Shown here one piece after another: positions 43,059 through 52,248 of a stretch of DNA of 64,000 bases. The position numbers were made by a program, and so were the translations under genes. Source of the stretch: an uncultured Odoribacter sp. GTDB taxonomy: Bacteria; Bacteroidota; Bacteroidia; Bacteroidales; Marinifilaceae. The stretch lies in contig UQJP01000022.1 of assembly GCA_900541415.1 (NCBI GenBank), forward strand, positions 1-64,000, given 5' to 3'. A model generated the notes under the pieces. It was given only the letters and a program-made list of their open reading frames with translations. It was not told where the DNA came from and ran no database searches. Numbering within the stretch: position 1 is the first letter of the stretch; every line of letters starts with the position of its first letter.

Positions 43059-46000
43059 ATGCTGAATAAAATCATACAATATTCATTACACAACCGTCTG
43101 TTGGTAATGATTGCCGCCATAGCCCTTCTGGTGTGGGGATCGATTACGGCCCACAACATGGAAGTAGACGTATTTCCCGACCTGAACGCCCCCACCGTTG
43201 TCGTTATGACCGAAGCACAGGGAATGGCTCCCGAAGAAGTGGAGCGTTTAGTGACATTCCCGGTGGAAACCGCAGTGAACGGGGCTACCGACGTACGCCG
43301 CGTACGCTCGTCGTCGACCACAGGATTCTCCGTCGTGTGGGTGGAGTTCGAATGGGGAACAAACATCTATACTGCCCGGCAGATCGTGTCGGAAAAACTC
43401 GCCACATTAGGCGAAGCTCTCCCTTCCAACGTAGGACAACCCACCCTGGGGCCGCAATCCTCCATCTTGGGAGAGATCATGATTATCGGGTTGACGGCCG
43501 ACACCACTTCCTTGCAGGATTTGCGTACGATAGCCGACTGGACAATCCGCCCGCGCCTGCTCTCCACAGGAGGTGTGGCACAGGTTGCCGTGATCGGCGG
43601 TGACATCAAGGAATACCAGATATTGCTCGACCCCGCACGAATGAAACACTACGGGATCACCCTCGAAGAAGTGCTTCCGGCATTGGAAAACATGAACCAA
43701 AACGCCACCGGAGGAATCCTCTATGAATACGGGAACGAATATATCGTACAGGGCGTTATGGCCACCACCCATACCGACGAATTAGGCAAAGCCGTCATAA
43801 AAACAATCGACGATGTTCCCGTCATGATTTCCGACATTGCAGAAATCAGTATCGGGGCTAAAACACCCAAATTGGGACTTGCCTCCGAAAAAGGGAAACC
43901 CGCCGTACTGGTCACCGTGACCAAACAACCCAGCACCAATACGCTGGAACTGACCGACAAGCTGGATGCTTCGGTAGCGGAATTACAAAAAACACTGCCG
44001 TCGGATGTCAAAATATCCACCGATATTTTCAGACAGTCCCGTTTCATCGACAGTTCGATCAACAACATACAGAAAGCCTTGTTTGAAGGGTCGATCTTCG
44101 TGATCGTAGTATTATTCTTCTTCCTGATGAACTTCCGCACCACGATTATTTCGCTGGTAGCCTTACCTTTGTCGCTGCTGATGGCAATTCTGGTGATGCA
44201 CGCGCTGGGGATCACGATCAACACCATGAGCCTCGGAGGGCTTGCCATTGCGATCGGTTCCCTGGTGGACGATGCGATCGTGGATGTGGAAAACGTATAC
44301 AAACGCCTACGGGAAAATCGGCTTAAACCTTCAGAAGAACGCCGTCCGGCCATTGAAATCGTGTTTGAAGGATCGAAGGAAGTGCGTATGCCGATCCTGA
44401 ACTCCACACTAATCATCGTGGCCTGTTTTCTGCCCTTATTCTTTTTATCGGGTATGGAAGGACGCATGCTGATTCCGTTGGGAATCGCATTTATCGTTGC
44501 GCTCTTCGCCTCTACCATCGTAGCCCTGACTTTAACCCCGGTATTGTGCAGCTATATGCTGACATCCGAAAAGGCGTTGCGGAAAAGTGAAAAAGAGCCG
44601 TTCGTATCGCGTTCACTGAAAAAAATATACCGCCGTGCGCTGGACTGGGCCTTACGCCACAAAAAAGTGGTGATCGGCAGTTCGCTCACCTTACTGGTGG
44701 TTTCTATCCTGATACTGTTTAACCTGGGACGCAGTTTCCTACCCCCGTTCAACGAAGGGTCGCTCACCATCAATATCAGCACCATGCCGGGAATATCTCT
44801 AGAAGAATCGGATAAAATGGGACAGATGACCGAAGAAATCCTGTTAGGCATACCGGAAATTAAAACCGTAGCCCGGAAAACAGGACGTGCGGAACTGGAC
44901 GAACATGCTTTAGGGGTGAATGTTTCAGAGATCGAAGCTCCTTTCGAACTTGAAAAACGGTCAAGGGACGAATTTTTGGCGGACGTACGCGAACAACTGA
45001 GTGTTTTAAAAGGGGTAAATGTAGAGATCGGACAACCGATTTCCCACCGGATCGATGCCATGCTATCCGGAACAAAAGCCAATATCGCCATAAAACTGTT
45101 CGGTAACGACCTGAACAAGCTCTATTCATTAGGGACAGAGATTAAAGGGGCCATTCAGGACATACAGGGCATTGCCGACCTGACGTTGGAACAGCAGGTA
45201 GAACGCCCGCAATTGCAAATCAAGCCCAAACGCGATATGCTGGCTAAATACGGCATCACCCTGCCCCAATTTTCGGAATTTATCAACGTGGCCCTCTCCG
45301 GGCAAGTGGTTTCACAAGTGAACGAAAACGGCAGAATATTCGACCTGACGGTGAAAGTAGACGACCGGAAACGAGGTTCTATGGAAGAAATCGGAGAACT
45401 GACCATCGATGCCAACGGACGCAAGATACCGCTTCACTACGTGGCAGAAATATTGCCTTTAGTGGGGCCGAATACGATCAGCCGCGAGAATGTACAGCGT
45501 AAGATCGTAGTGTCTGCCAATGTTGCCGGACGCGACCTGAAAGGCGTGGTGAACGACATCCGCAAAACGGTCAGCGAACAAATTACCCTGCCGGAAGGTT
45601 ACCATGTGGAATACGGCGGTCAATTCGAAAGTGAAGCAGCGGCCTCCCGCACATTGTTCCTCACTTCGATGATTTCCATTTTAATCATTTTCCTGATCTT
45701 GTTCCATGAATTCAGGAGCGTTCCCCTGTCGGGCATCATCATGCTTAATTTGCCGCTGGCGATCATCGGGGGAGTTATCAGTATATGGTTCACTTCCGGG
45801 GTCATCAGCATCCCGTCCATCATCGGGTTTATTTCCCTTTTCGGAATCGCTACCCGGAACGGAATCCTACTGGTTTCCCATTATAATTGGTTACGGGCAG
45901 AAGGCTACAACCTGCGGGAAAGTATCCTTCAGGGCTCACTCGACCGTTTGAATCCGATCCTGATGACAGCCCTATCGTCCGCTCTGGCACTGATTCCCCT

Positions 46001-46178
46001 GGCAATGGGTGGAGATTTACCGGGCAATGAAATACAAAGCCCTATGGCACAAGTGATTTTGGGAGGTTTGTTGAGTTCTACCCTGTTGAACGGTTTTGTG
46101 GTACCGATCGTATACTACCTGTTAAACCGGAAAAAAGCGGCAGAACAACCGATAACCGCAGAAGTATCGTCAAATTAA
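43059..46178 (+). CDS. CusA/CzcA-family heavy-metal RND transporter
   Basis: The 1,039-residue inner-membrane pump has the RND plan of 12 membrane segments and two large periplasmic loops. It opens LNKIIQYSLHNRLLVMIAA and has VDVFPDLNAPTVVVMTEAQG and the TM4 signature IAIGSLVDDAIVDVENVYKRL, typical of heavy-metal efflux members. The double Asp in TM4 fits proton coupling. It forms a tripartite pump with the adaptor 22 nt upstream and the TolC-like protein downstream. Monovalent versus divalent specificity is not decided. Confidence 0.93.
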   Translation: MLNKIIQYSLHNRLLVMIAAIALLVWGSITAHNMEVDVFPDLNAPTVVVMTEAQGMAPEEVERLVTFPVETAVNGATDVRRVRSSSTTGFSVVWVEFEWGTNIYTARQIVSEKLATLGEALPSNVGQPTLGPQSSILGEIMIIGLTADTTSLQDLRTIADWTIRPRLLSTGGVAQVAVIGGDIKEYQILLDPARMKHYGITLEEVLPALENMNQNATGGILYEYGNEYIVQGVMATTHTDELGKAVIKTIDDVPVMISDIAEISIGAKTPKLGLASEKGKPAVLVTVTKQPSTNTLELTDKLDASVAELQKTLPSDVKISTDIFRQSRFIDSSINNIQKALFEGSIFVIVVLFFFLMNFRTTIISLVALPLSLLMAILVMHALGITINTMSLGGLAIAIGSLVDDAIVDVENVYKRLRENRLKPSEERRPAIEIVFEGSKEVRMPILNSTLIIVACFLPLFFLSGMEGRMLIPLGIAFIVALFASTIVALTLTPVLCSYMLTSEKALRKSEKEPFVSRSLKKIYRRALDWALRHKKVVIGSSLTLLVVSILILFNLGRSFLPPFNEGSLTINISTMPGISLEESDKMGQMTEEILLGIPEIKTVARKTGRAELDEHALGVNVSEIEAPFELEKRSRDEFLADVREQLSVLKGVNVEIGQPISHRIDAMLSGTKANIAIKLFGNDLNKLYSLGTEIKGAIQDIQGIADLTLEQQVERPQLQIKPKRDMLAKYGITLPQFSEFINVALSGQVVSQVNENGRIFDLTVKVDDRKRGSMEEIGELTIDANGRKIPLHYVAEILPLVGPNTISRENVQRKIVVSANVAGRDLKGVVNDIRKTVSEQITLPEGYHVEYGGQFESEAAASRTLFLTSMISILIIFLILFHEFRSVPLSGIIMLNLPLAIIGGVISIWFTSGVISIPSIIGFISLFGIATRNGILLVSHYNWLRAEGYNLRESILQGSLDRLNPILMTALSSALALIPLAMGGDLPGNEIQSPMAQVILGGLLSSTLLNGFVVPIVYYLLNRKKAAEQPITAEVSSN

Positions 46179-46186
46179 ACGCCTGA

Positions 46187-46244
46187 CGGTGAAACAACTT
46201 GTCCCGTATGGCTACAAGCCGGATACTGGACAATAGTTTCACCG
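46187..46244 (+). promoter_or_regulatory. Long hairpin between the RND pump and outer-membrane gene
   Basis: CGGTGAAAC (46187-46195) pairs with GTTTCACCG (46236-46244), and inside it TTGTCC (46199-46204) pairs with GGACAA (46228-46233). No T run follows, so it is more likely a processing, stability or attenuation structure than a terminator. Confidence 0.5.
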
Positions 46245-46269
46245 CAGCTAAAAAGAAAAGAATAAAAAT

Positions 46270-47448
46270 ATGAAAAGAATATATATCCTTTTTTGGCTTT
46301 CCCTGTCCGCCTTCGGGGTACAGGCTCAACCGGGAATAAACCGGGTGCTGGAAAGCATTGAAGCGAACAACAAAACCCTGCTGGCAGGCAAGCAAATGAC
46401 AGAAGCACAAAAGCTGGAAGCCAACACCGGAAAATACCTTGCCAACCCCACCGTTGAGCTGAATCAGCTATGGGCCGACCGGAGCGCGGGAGGCAACAGC
46501 AACGAACTGGCCGTCGTGCAGGCATTCGATTTCCCCACGGTATACAGTAATAAAAATAAGCTGGCAAAGCTCAAATCGGCCACTTATGACCACCAATACG
46601 CAGCCAGCCGCCAGCAAATCCTGTTATCGGCCAAACAGATATGCCTGGAAATCGTTTACCTGCGAAAACAAAAAAACATATTGGATTCCCGGCTGAAAAA
46701 TGCCGAACGCCTGGCTGCACTCTACCACCAACGTTTGGAAAGCGGGGATGCCAACCAAATGGAGCTGAACAAGATTCAACTGGAAAAAATCAACGCACAG
46801 AATGCCAGCCGACTGAACGAAGCAGCCCTCCGGGCACAGTTGGAAAAACTCCGTAACCTGAACGGGGGGATTACCATTGATTTCACAGACGACAACTACG
46901 AGATCATTCCCACATTGCCGGAATATTCCCGGCTGGAAAACGAATACCTCGCCGCCGATCCTTCCCTGAAAAGCCTGGCGGGAGAAACCGAAACCGCAAA
47001 CCGGGAAGTGAAACTCAGCCGGGCGCAAAGCCTGCCGAAATTCGACCTCGGTTATCGCCGGAACGGGGGAAGCGAAGAAAAAATGAATGGTTTCCGCATC
47101 GGGATGTCGATCCCCCTTTGGGAAAATAAAAACACGGTGAAAACAGCCAAAGCGCAGGCAGAATATGCCGCCGCCAACATGGACGACAATACACAAGCGT
47201 TAAAATCGACCTTGCGGGAACTCTACACGCAAGCTCAAGCCCTGCAAAACTCCTCGGCGGAGTATGCACAGGCCCTTGCTTCGCAGAGGAACGAAGAATT
47301 GCTGAATAAAGCCCTCGAAGCAGGACAGATTTCAATGATCGACTACTTTGTTGAAATCACCCTCCTGTATGATAGCATACAAAACTATCTGGATGTTGAA
47401 AAGGAATACCATACTCTTGTCGCCCAGCTTTTACAATACACACTCTAA
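46270..47448 (+). CDS. TolC-family outer-membrane protein (CusC/CzcC-like)
   Basis: The 392-residue protein has a signal peptide (KRIYILFWLSLSAFGVQAQ) and two long-helix repeats of the OEP type (EANNKTLLAGKQMTEAQKLEANTGKYL; LSRAQSLPKFDLGYRRNGG). It is the outer-membrane duct of the metal pump. A hairpin separates it from czcA-like, and a strong terminator ends the operon. Confidence 0.9.
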   Translation: MKRIYILFWLSLSAFGVQAQPGINRVLESIEANNKTLLAGKQMTEAQKLEANTGKYLANPTVELNQLWADRSAGGNSNELAVVQAFDFPTVYSNKNKLAKLKSATYDHQYAASRQQILLSAKQICLEIVYLRKQKNILDSRLKNAERLAALYHQRLESGDANQMELNKIQLEKINAQNASRLNEAALRAQLEKLRNLNGGITIDFTDDNYEIIPTLPEYSRLENEYLAADPSLKSLAGETETANREVKLSRAQSLPKFDLGYRRNGGSEEKMNGFRIGMSIPLWENKNTVKTAKAQAEYAAANMDDNTQALKSTLRELYTQAQALQNSSAEYAQALASQRNEELLNKALEAGQISMIDYFVEITLLYDSIQNYLDVEKEYHTLVAQLLQYTL

Positions 47449-47485
47449 ATCACACACTTGAACAAATAAAGTTGTGGCATAAAAA

Positions 47486-47521
47486 TACCCCCTAAAGTCA
47501 GATTTTAAACTTTAGGGGGTA
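47486..47521. terminator. Bidirectional terminator between the efflux operon and a small membrane gene
   Basis: A perfect 12-bp stem (47486-47497 with 47510-47521) with A and T tracts on both sides lies between convergent stops. Confidence 0.9.
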
Positions 47522-47540
47522 AGTTTTACCATCGTAACGG

Positions 47541-47819
47541 TTATTTTTTCACTTCCACGGGCAACGGGCGGCACATAAAATCAACATCCTTGATCTCCAC
47601 CGGGAGCCCCCGCGAGGAATTCTGTATTTTCACAGGCACTTCCACGCTATACCCCACTCCCACCAGACGTACTTCGACCACCTCTTTCTGCTGTGGCATA
47701 GCCGGAGCAGCAGGAACAGCCCGGGCCTCCGGAACAAAACTGAAATTCTTAAAAACGATAACGACCAGACACACGGCAATAACGGTCAGCACGATCTTTG
47801 TATAAACATCTGTTTTCAT
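47541..47819 (-). CDS. Small hypothetical membrane-anchored protein
   Basis: The 92-residue protein has one N-terminal membrane segment (IVLTVIAVCLVVIVFKNFSF), a Pro/Ala-rich linker and a short polar domain with repeated V-E/K strands (PVEIKDVDF, PLPVEVKK). No family recognised. It is well framed by a terminator and followed upstream by a gap, so it is probably a real single gene. Confidence 0.6.
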   Translation of the reverse strand: MKTDVYTKIVLTVIAVCLVVIVFKNFSFVPEARAVPAAPAMPQQKEVVEVRLVGVGYSVEVPVKIQNSSRGLPVEIKDVDFMCRPLPVEVKK

Positions 47820-47931
47820 AAAAGTAATATTAAAGATTCATTCCAATATATCTAAAAAAACTGTTCCGGCAAAGATCGGCCAGCCTAACCCGGTCCGGAA
47901 AACAAACCACCCGCTTCGGAAAAATCCGGTT

Positions 47932-48561
47932 TCACAAAACCAGCAACTCCTTCATATCCCGGATAACGGAAGCTTTCTCCTGTAAACGCCACTCGCTGTT
48001 ATGTCCTCCGGCAAACAACCTGCAATCGAAACCCAAAGCGGCCGCCACCTCAGCATCGTGCAAAGTGTCACCCACCATAAGCGTTTCCCCGGCAAGGATT
48101 CCGCAATCCGCTAACATCCGCTGTCCCCGGGGAACTTTCCCCCCCGCATAAATATCGTCCGCCCCACACACTTTCTCAAAATAACTGCCGATACCGAACT
48201 CCGCCACCATTTTCCGCAACGTTTCCTCTTGCAGGGCAGAAAGAATATATTGCTTTATGCCCCGTTGCTGCAAACTCGCCAGCACTTCCTTCACCCCACG
48301 GTTCAACTCGACACCTCCTGCCAGCAAATCGTAGGTATCCACAAAATCCTGCGACACCTCCTGCCAGTTGTCCCGGCTGAAATCAAAACCCAATTCCTCA
48401 TAAAACTCCCTCACCGGGAAACCGAACCAGTCTTTATACTCCTGCAAGGTGATCGTTCCCAACCCCCGTTTTTCCAACATTCTCCTCAAAGCCCCGTGCC
48501 CCACCGTCACATCGTTCAACAATGTTCCATTCCAATCCCAAACAATATTTTTATACCGCAT
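47932..48561 (-). CDS. HAD-superfamily hydrolase, phosphoglycolate-phosphatase-like
   Basis: The 209-residue protein has HAD motif I in VWDWNGTLLNDV (nucleophile Asp, with Asn-Gly in place of the commoner Asp-Gly), a four-helix cap, YILSALQEE in the motif II position and MVGDTLHDAEVAAALG as motif IV. Such enzymes remove phosphate from small metabolites. The second Asp of motif I, usually the acid/base, reads Asn here (DWNGT), which is a known variant but could lower phosphatase activity. Substrate unknown. Confidence 0.87.
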   Translation of the reverse strand: MRYKNIVWDWNGTLLNDVTVGHGALRRMLEKRGLGTITLQEYKDWFGFPVREFYEELGFDFSRDNWQEVSQDFVDTYDLLAGGVELNRGVKEVLASLQQRGIKQYILSALQEETLRKMVAEFGIGSYFEKVCGADDIYAGGKVPRGQRMLADCGILAGETLMVGDTLHDAEVAAALGFDCRLFAGGHNSEWRLQEKASVIRDMKELLVL

Positions 48562-48606
48562 CCCTTCTCCTTTCTCTATATTTTTATAATTAACAATCCG
48601 TATCCT

Positions 48607-49086
48607 TCAACGATAAAACGCCTCCACTCCGGGCCAGTCCAATTTCCGCTTAGCCAATTCTTCAGGATAAACCATATATACCACATCCGCTTCAGTAGCC
48701 AGCTCGTTCTTTTCATTAAACAATTCCACCCTGGCCGTCACCAGCCGCTTACGCACCTCGGTGACCTTCGCCCTCAGCCAAATCTCTCCGCTGTCAGTGC
48801 GCACCGGTTTACGGTATTTCACCTGCATATCGGTAGTGACCCCTGCCGTCTTCTCATGGGAAAAAATAGCCCAACTGGCGATCTCATCGATCAATGTAGC
48901 CTGTATACCTCCATGCAACACATGAAAAAATCCCTGATAATTTTCCGAAGGCATCCAGTGGCAGGTGACATATTCCCCCTCATCCACAAATTTACATTTC
49001 AGTCCGTAAGGATTCGTCGGCGAACAACCGAAACAATTATATCCTTCCAAATCGGCATAAGCATTGTACATTTCGCGTTTTTCCAT
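48607..49086 (-). CDS. PaaI-family hotdog-fold thioesterase
   Basis: The 159-residue protein has a hotdog fold with the PaaI-type active-site helix HGGIQATLIDEIASWAIF and the strand VTTDMQVKYRKPVR. It should hydrolyse a CoA thioester. It begins with a Cys-containing segment (YNCFGCSPTNPYGLKCKF) typical of this subgroup. It precedes the HAD gene by 45 nt on the same strand. Confidence 0.88.
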   Translation of the reverse strand: MEKREMYNAYADLEGYNCFGCSPTNPYGLKCKFVDEGEYVTCHWMPSENYQGFFHVLHGGIQATLIDEIASWAIFSHEKTAGVTTDMQVKYRKPVRTDSGEIWLRAKVTEVRKRLVTARVELFNEKNELATEADVVYMVYPEELAKRKLDWPGVEAFYR

Positions 49087-49126
49087 ATCTACCGTCTTTT
49101 ATTCCGGTAAAAATAACGCATTTTTC

Positions 49127-49498
49127 TTAGCTTTCAGAATCCTTCCGGTATTTTTCATACTCCTCCGCCAACCGTTCGAAAGAAATCCCCAGCAATTTCA
49201 TGCGCCGGAATATTTCCGGTAGTTCCGTTCCGATAAACTCTGCGCAACGCGCCCCGGTGATCTGGGCAGGAGCCTCCTCCCCCACAAAATACCCTACTCC
49301 CCGCTTATTATAAATGACCTGTCTGTCCTGCAAACAGTCATAAGCCCGCATCACCGTATTCGGGTTTACCTCCAATTGCATCCCCAGTTCCCTGACCGAA
49401 GGTACGCGTTCTCCCGCTTTCCACTTTCCTGTTATGATATTATCACAAACCAAGTCCACAATTTGCAGGTAGATCGCTTGTGTTTCTTTAAAATCCAT
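49127..49498 (-). CDS. GntR-family (YtrA-type) transcriptional regulator
   Basis: The 123-residue protein (ATG 49498) has an N-terminal winged helix (IYLQIVDLVCDNIITGKWKAGERVPSVRELGMQLEVNPNTV; recognition helix near VNPNTVMRAYDCL) and a short helical tail, as in the YtrA subfamily that controls ABC transporter operons. It is the last gene of the four-gene transporter operon and overlaps the preceding gene by 11 nt. The perfect palindrome at the operon promoter is its likely operator, giving autoregulation. Confidence 0.9.
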   Translation of the reverse strand: MDFKETQAIYLQIVDLVCDNIITGKWKAGERVPSVRELGMQLEVNPNTVMRAYDCLQDRQVIYNKRGVGYFVGEEAPAQITGARCAEFIGTELPEIFRRMKLLGISFERLAEEYEKYRKDSES

Positions 49499-49922
49499 CT
49501 TGTTCCGAATCATTAATTACAGACAATCCTATCAACTGCGTTTCAGGGGCATTCAAGGTATCTACCTTCACTCCCTCACCTACATATAAAGTAAAAGAAT
49601 CTCCGCTATAATTCAATTCTCCCAGCCGGAGTGTATCCCCGGACACTTTCAGCCCGTCAACATCTTTTGCTTTCATTCTGCCTTTAAATTCAATCCTGCC
49701 TGCAAAATCGATCTCCCGGGTAGAATCCCGGATCACCCGGTATTTCACCCCCGTATCTTGAATCAAGACATGGGTAACAGGTTTCAAATACATTTCAGTG
49801 ACATAATCAATCCCTTTTTTATTCTGGTTCACATACACCCGATTATAAGCCCACATCCCGGTAACAAGTACCAATACAGGCAAACAATATAATCCTAACA
49901 ACAGAAAATCATATTTTTTCAT
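49488..49922 (-). CDS. Hypothetical membrane-anchored protein of the ABC operon
   Basis: The 144-residue protein has one N-terminal membrane segment (FLLLGLYCLPVLVLVTGMWAY) and an extracytoplasmic beta-rich domain resembling an auto-transporter-like or DUF2807-like adhesin fold in its alternating pattern (EFKGRMKAKDVDGLKVSGDTLRL begins GRIEFKG). I do not recognise a family. It sits between the permease-like gene and the GntR gene and may be an accessory subunit. Confidence 0.65.
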   Translation of the reverse strand: MKKYDFLLLGLYCLPVLVLVTGMWAYNRVYVNQNKKGIDYVTEMYLKPVTHVLIQDTGVKYRVIRDSTREIDFAGRIEFKGRMKAKDVDGLKVSGDTLRLGELNYSGDSFTLYVGEGVKVDTLNAPETQLIGLSVINDSEQDGF

Positions 49923-49940
49923 AATGGTTATGTTTTAAAT

Positions 49941-50873
49941 TTAAACTTGCTTATTCTTTAATTTCAGCCAAATCACCGTGAAATAGGTCACCGGAAAAAT
50001 ATACAGCGCCATCAGCCACCAGGGCGAAATCCACGGATCAGGATTCGAAGGAACAAACCATAAATCTTGAATCACAAATAAGCTCGGGCGACTGCGATAA
50101 ATCAGGTCTGCCCATTTAACAGCCAGCCAACCCAAGATCCCCCACACCGTGATGTGCGTCAATAGGGTTAATAACACCGTACGCCTTCGAAAAGTGATCG
50201 AGCCCCACATAAAAAACGACACAGTAAACAACCAAGAAATAACCAGCAAATTCCAGTACAAAGCCTTTGATATGTAATATTTCTTCATTCCGACAGTTCC
50301 GTCGGAATCGGTGACCGTGGCAGAAAACAATGCATTATCCTCACCAAATTCAAACACATTACCTATTTCCGGTCTTACCGTTTCCAGACCGGGCAAGGCT
50401 TTTGGAATTTTCATACCGAACCAGCTTTCGGTCAGCACAATCTTTTCCATTCCTACATACTTATAAGTACGGGCAAGCGATGCCGTGGAATAAAACACAA
50501 GAAGATTCAGTAACAGGATAACAACCGTAGAATGAAGAAACACCAGCAAATATTTTTCAAAAACGGAAGCAGGCAACAATAGAGCATTCACAGCCTTGTG
50601 CTTCGACATAACCTCCCGGAACGAATAAACAGCGACAAACAACGAACTACCCCATAACACGCCCCAAAACACGCGGGTATAAAAATCCCGCATTCTTTGG
50701 GAAACATCCTCGTACAAAGAAAAATATTCGATCCGGAAAGGATTGAATTTACAAACACAAAAAAAAGTGAATAACGCCAACACGACAATAAATAACAGGT
50801 TGGTCTTCATGTTTTCGCGGTAGAACTTCACCGTTAAAGCCCCAAACCTTCGTATATTAAATATCTCATTCAT
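49941..50873 (-). CDS. ABC-transporter permease-like membrane protein
   Basis: About 310 residues with six hydrophobic segments and an extracytoplasmic loop. I start at ATG 50873 (NEIFNIRRFGALTVKFYREN, a usual Bacteroidota permease opening); another ATG is two codons upstream. It follows the ATPase gene closely and should be its membrane partner. Export of a peptide or lipid, as in other YtrA-controlled systems, is an inference. Confidence 0.75.
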   Translation of the reverse strand: MNEIFNIRRFGALTVKFYRENMKTNLLFIVVLALFTFFCVCKFNPFRIEYFSLYEDVSQRMRDFYTRVFWGVLWGSSLFVAVYSFREVMSKHKAVNALLLPASVFEKYLLVFLHSTVVILLLNLLVFYSTASLARTYKYVGMEKIVLTESWFGMKIPKALPGLETVRPEIGNVFEFGEDNALFSATVTDSDGTVGMKKYYISKALYWNLLVISWLFTVSFFMWGSITFRRRTVLLTLLTHITVWGILGWLAVKWADLIYRSRPSLFVIQDLWFVPSNPDPWISPWWLMALYIFPVTYFTVIWLKLKNKQV

Positions 50874-50895
50874 AATCATTCTTTTTAAATTTCTT

Positions 50896-51720
50896 TCAAT
50901 CAAACATTTGCTTCACCTTTTGAGGATTTTCCAATACGGCATTAAAAAATAATTCCATATCCAATTTACTTTCTTCCCCATGCTCATTCGGCACCACTCC
51001 CCAGCGCCCTTTGAGCGAATCCTCTGCAAACAAAGCAAACTCCTGTTCTCCCAAAGACTTGAACGTCAGTTTTTCGGTGATCCGATCCGTAGTGGTATTC
51101 ACCAAAATCCGGCTCTCGTCAATCACCACGATCGAATCGATCAAATTTTCCAAATCGCGCACCTGATGGGTGGAAATAATGACACAACGGTCATCGGTCG
51201 TTACGGAAGAAATCAACCGCCTGAAATGGCTTTTGGAAGGAATATCCAATCCGTTCGTTGGTTCGTCCATAATCAACAGGCGGGTATTGCAGGCAAGTCC
51301 CAGGCAAATCAAAGCCTTCTTCCGTTGTCCGTATGACATCCGGTTTAATTTCTCATTTTCCGAAACCTCGAATTCCTCCAAATACGCCTTTAATTGTCCG
51401 GCATCGAAACGGGGATAGAACGGAGCGATCAACCTGCCGTAATCAGGCATCTTCATTTCAGGCAAATAAATCTCTTCCGGAATAAAAAACAAATCCGATA
51501 AAAAAGAAGGTTTCCGCTGACGGGGAATATACCCCATAACGGCCAGATTTCCTTTTTCAGGAAACAACAAACCGCACAACAATTTTAAAAGCGTACTCTT
51601 TCCGGCCCCATTCTTACCCAACAACCCGTACACATGCCCTTGAGCCAGCGTAAGGTTTAAACCGGAAAAAATTTTCCTATTCCTCCGGTAACTGAATTCT
51701 AAATGTTCTGCATGAATCAT
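50896..51720 (-). CDS. ABC transporter ATP-binding protein
   Basis: The 274-residue ATPase has Walker A GLLGKNGAGKSTLLKLL, the signature MSYGQRKKALI, Walker B LLIMDEPTNGLD and the switch His in IISTHQVRD. A C-terminal extension of about 60 residues follows. It is the first gene of the ATPase-permease-hypothetical-GntR operon. Such YtrA-type operons often answer envelope stress or antimicrobial peptides. Confidence 0.93.
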   Translation of the reverse strand: MIHAEHLEFSYRRNRKIFSGLNLTLAQGHVYGLLGKNGAGKSTLLKLLCGLLFPEKGNLAVMGYIPRQRKPSFLSDLFFIPEEIYLPEMKMPDYGRLIAPFYPRFDAGQLKAYLEEFEVSENEKLNRMSYGQRKKALICLGLACNTRLLIMDEPTNGLDIPSKSHFRRLISSVTTDDRCVIISTHQVRDLENLIDSIVVIDESRILVNTTTDRITEKLTFKSLGEQEFALFAEDSLKGRWGVVPNEHGEESKLDMELFFNAVLENPQKVKQMFD

Positions 51721-51739
51721 ATTTTTATATTTACAGGGT

Positions 51740-51796
51740 TAGTGTATTACAATACTAATACACTACAAATATAAAGCAGAAAATGATAAAAACAAA
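51740..51796 (-). promoter_or_regulatory. Promoter and palindromic GntR operator of the ABC operon
   Basis: On the minus strand TTTG (51796-51793), a 19-nt spacer and TATATTTG (51773-51766) give a full promoter. Directly downstream is a perfect inverted repeat, TAGTGTATTA (51740-51749), 6 nt, TAATACACTA (51756-51765), covering the expected start site. The layout fits repression by the YtrA-type GntR protein encoded last in the operon. Confidence 0.8.
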
Positions 51797-51826
51797 AAAA
51801 GGTGTCAAAAAATGACACCTTTTTTT
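51794..51826 (-). terminator. Terminator of the greA-HIT operon
   Basis: A perfect 14-bp stem (51794-51807 with 51813-51826) ends in a T run on the minus strand. That T run also supplies the -33 TTTG of the ABC operon promoter. Confidence 0.9.
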
Positions 51827-51844
51827 AAATCTTCAAAAATTCAA

Positions 51845-52237
51845 TTACAGATTCGACGCGATCGACTCGGCAAGGAACTGCATATCTTCATTGGAAAAAT
51901 GTTTCTTAGCATTACAGAAATTCAAATCGTCACCACTGTTCAAAGGCACTAAATGCACATGCGCATGAGGCACATCCAATCCCAATACAGCCACCCCCAC
52001 CCGCTGACAGGGCACCGTTTTTTCAATCGCTTTAGCGACTTTCTTCGCAAACACCATCAATCCGGACAATTCTTCATCCGTCAAATCAAAAATATAATCG
52101 GTTTCTTTCTTCGGGATAACCAACGTATGCCCTTTTTGCAACGGATTTATATCCAAAAAAGCATAATACTTATCGTTTTCAGCCACCTTATAGGAAGGAA
52201 TTTCCCCGTTTACGATTTTTGTAAAAATTGACGCCAT
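51845..52237 (-). CDS. HIT-family nucleotide hydrolase
   Basis: The 130-residue protein is of the HinT type; it opens SIFTKIVNGEIPSYKVAENDKYYAFLDI and has the histidine triad as HAHVHLVPL. HinT-like enzymes hydrolyse AMP-amidates such as aminoacyl-AMP. It follows greA by 11 nt and shares its transcript and terminator. Confidence 0.93.
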   Translation of the reverse strand: MASIFTKIVNGEIPSYKVAENDKYYAFLDINPLQKGHTLVIPKKETDYIFDLTDEELSGLMVFAKKVAKAIEKTVPCQRVGVAVLGLDVPHAHVHLVPLNSGDDLNFCNAKKHFSNEDMQFLAESIASNL

Positions 52238-52248
52238 AACAATCCAGA

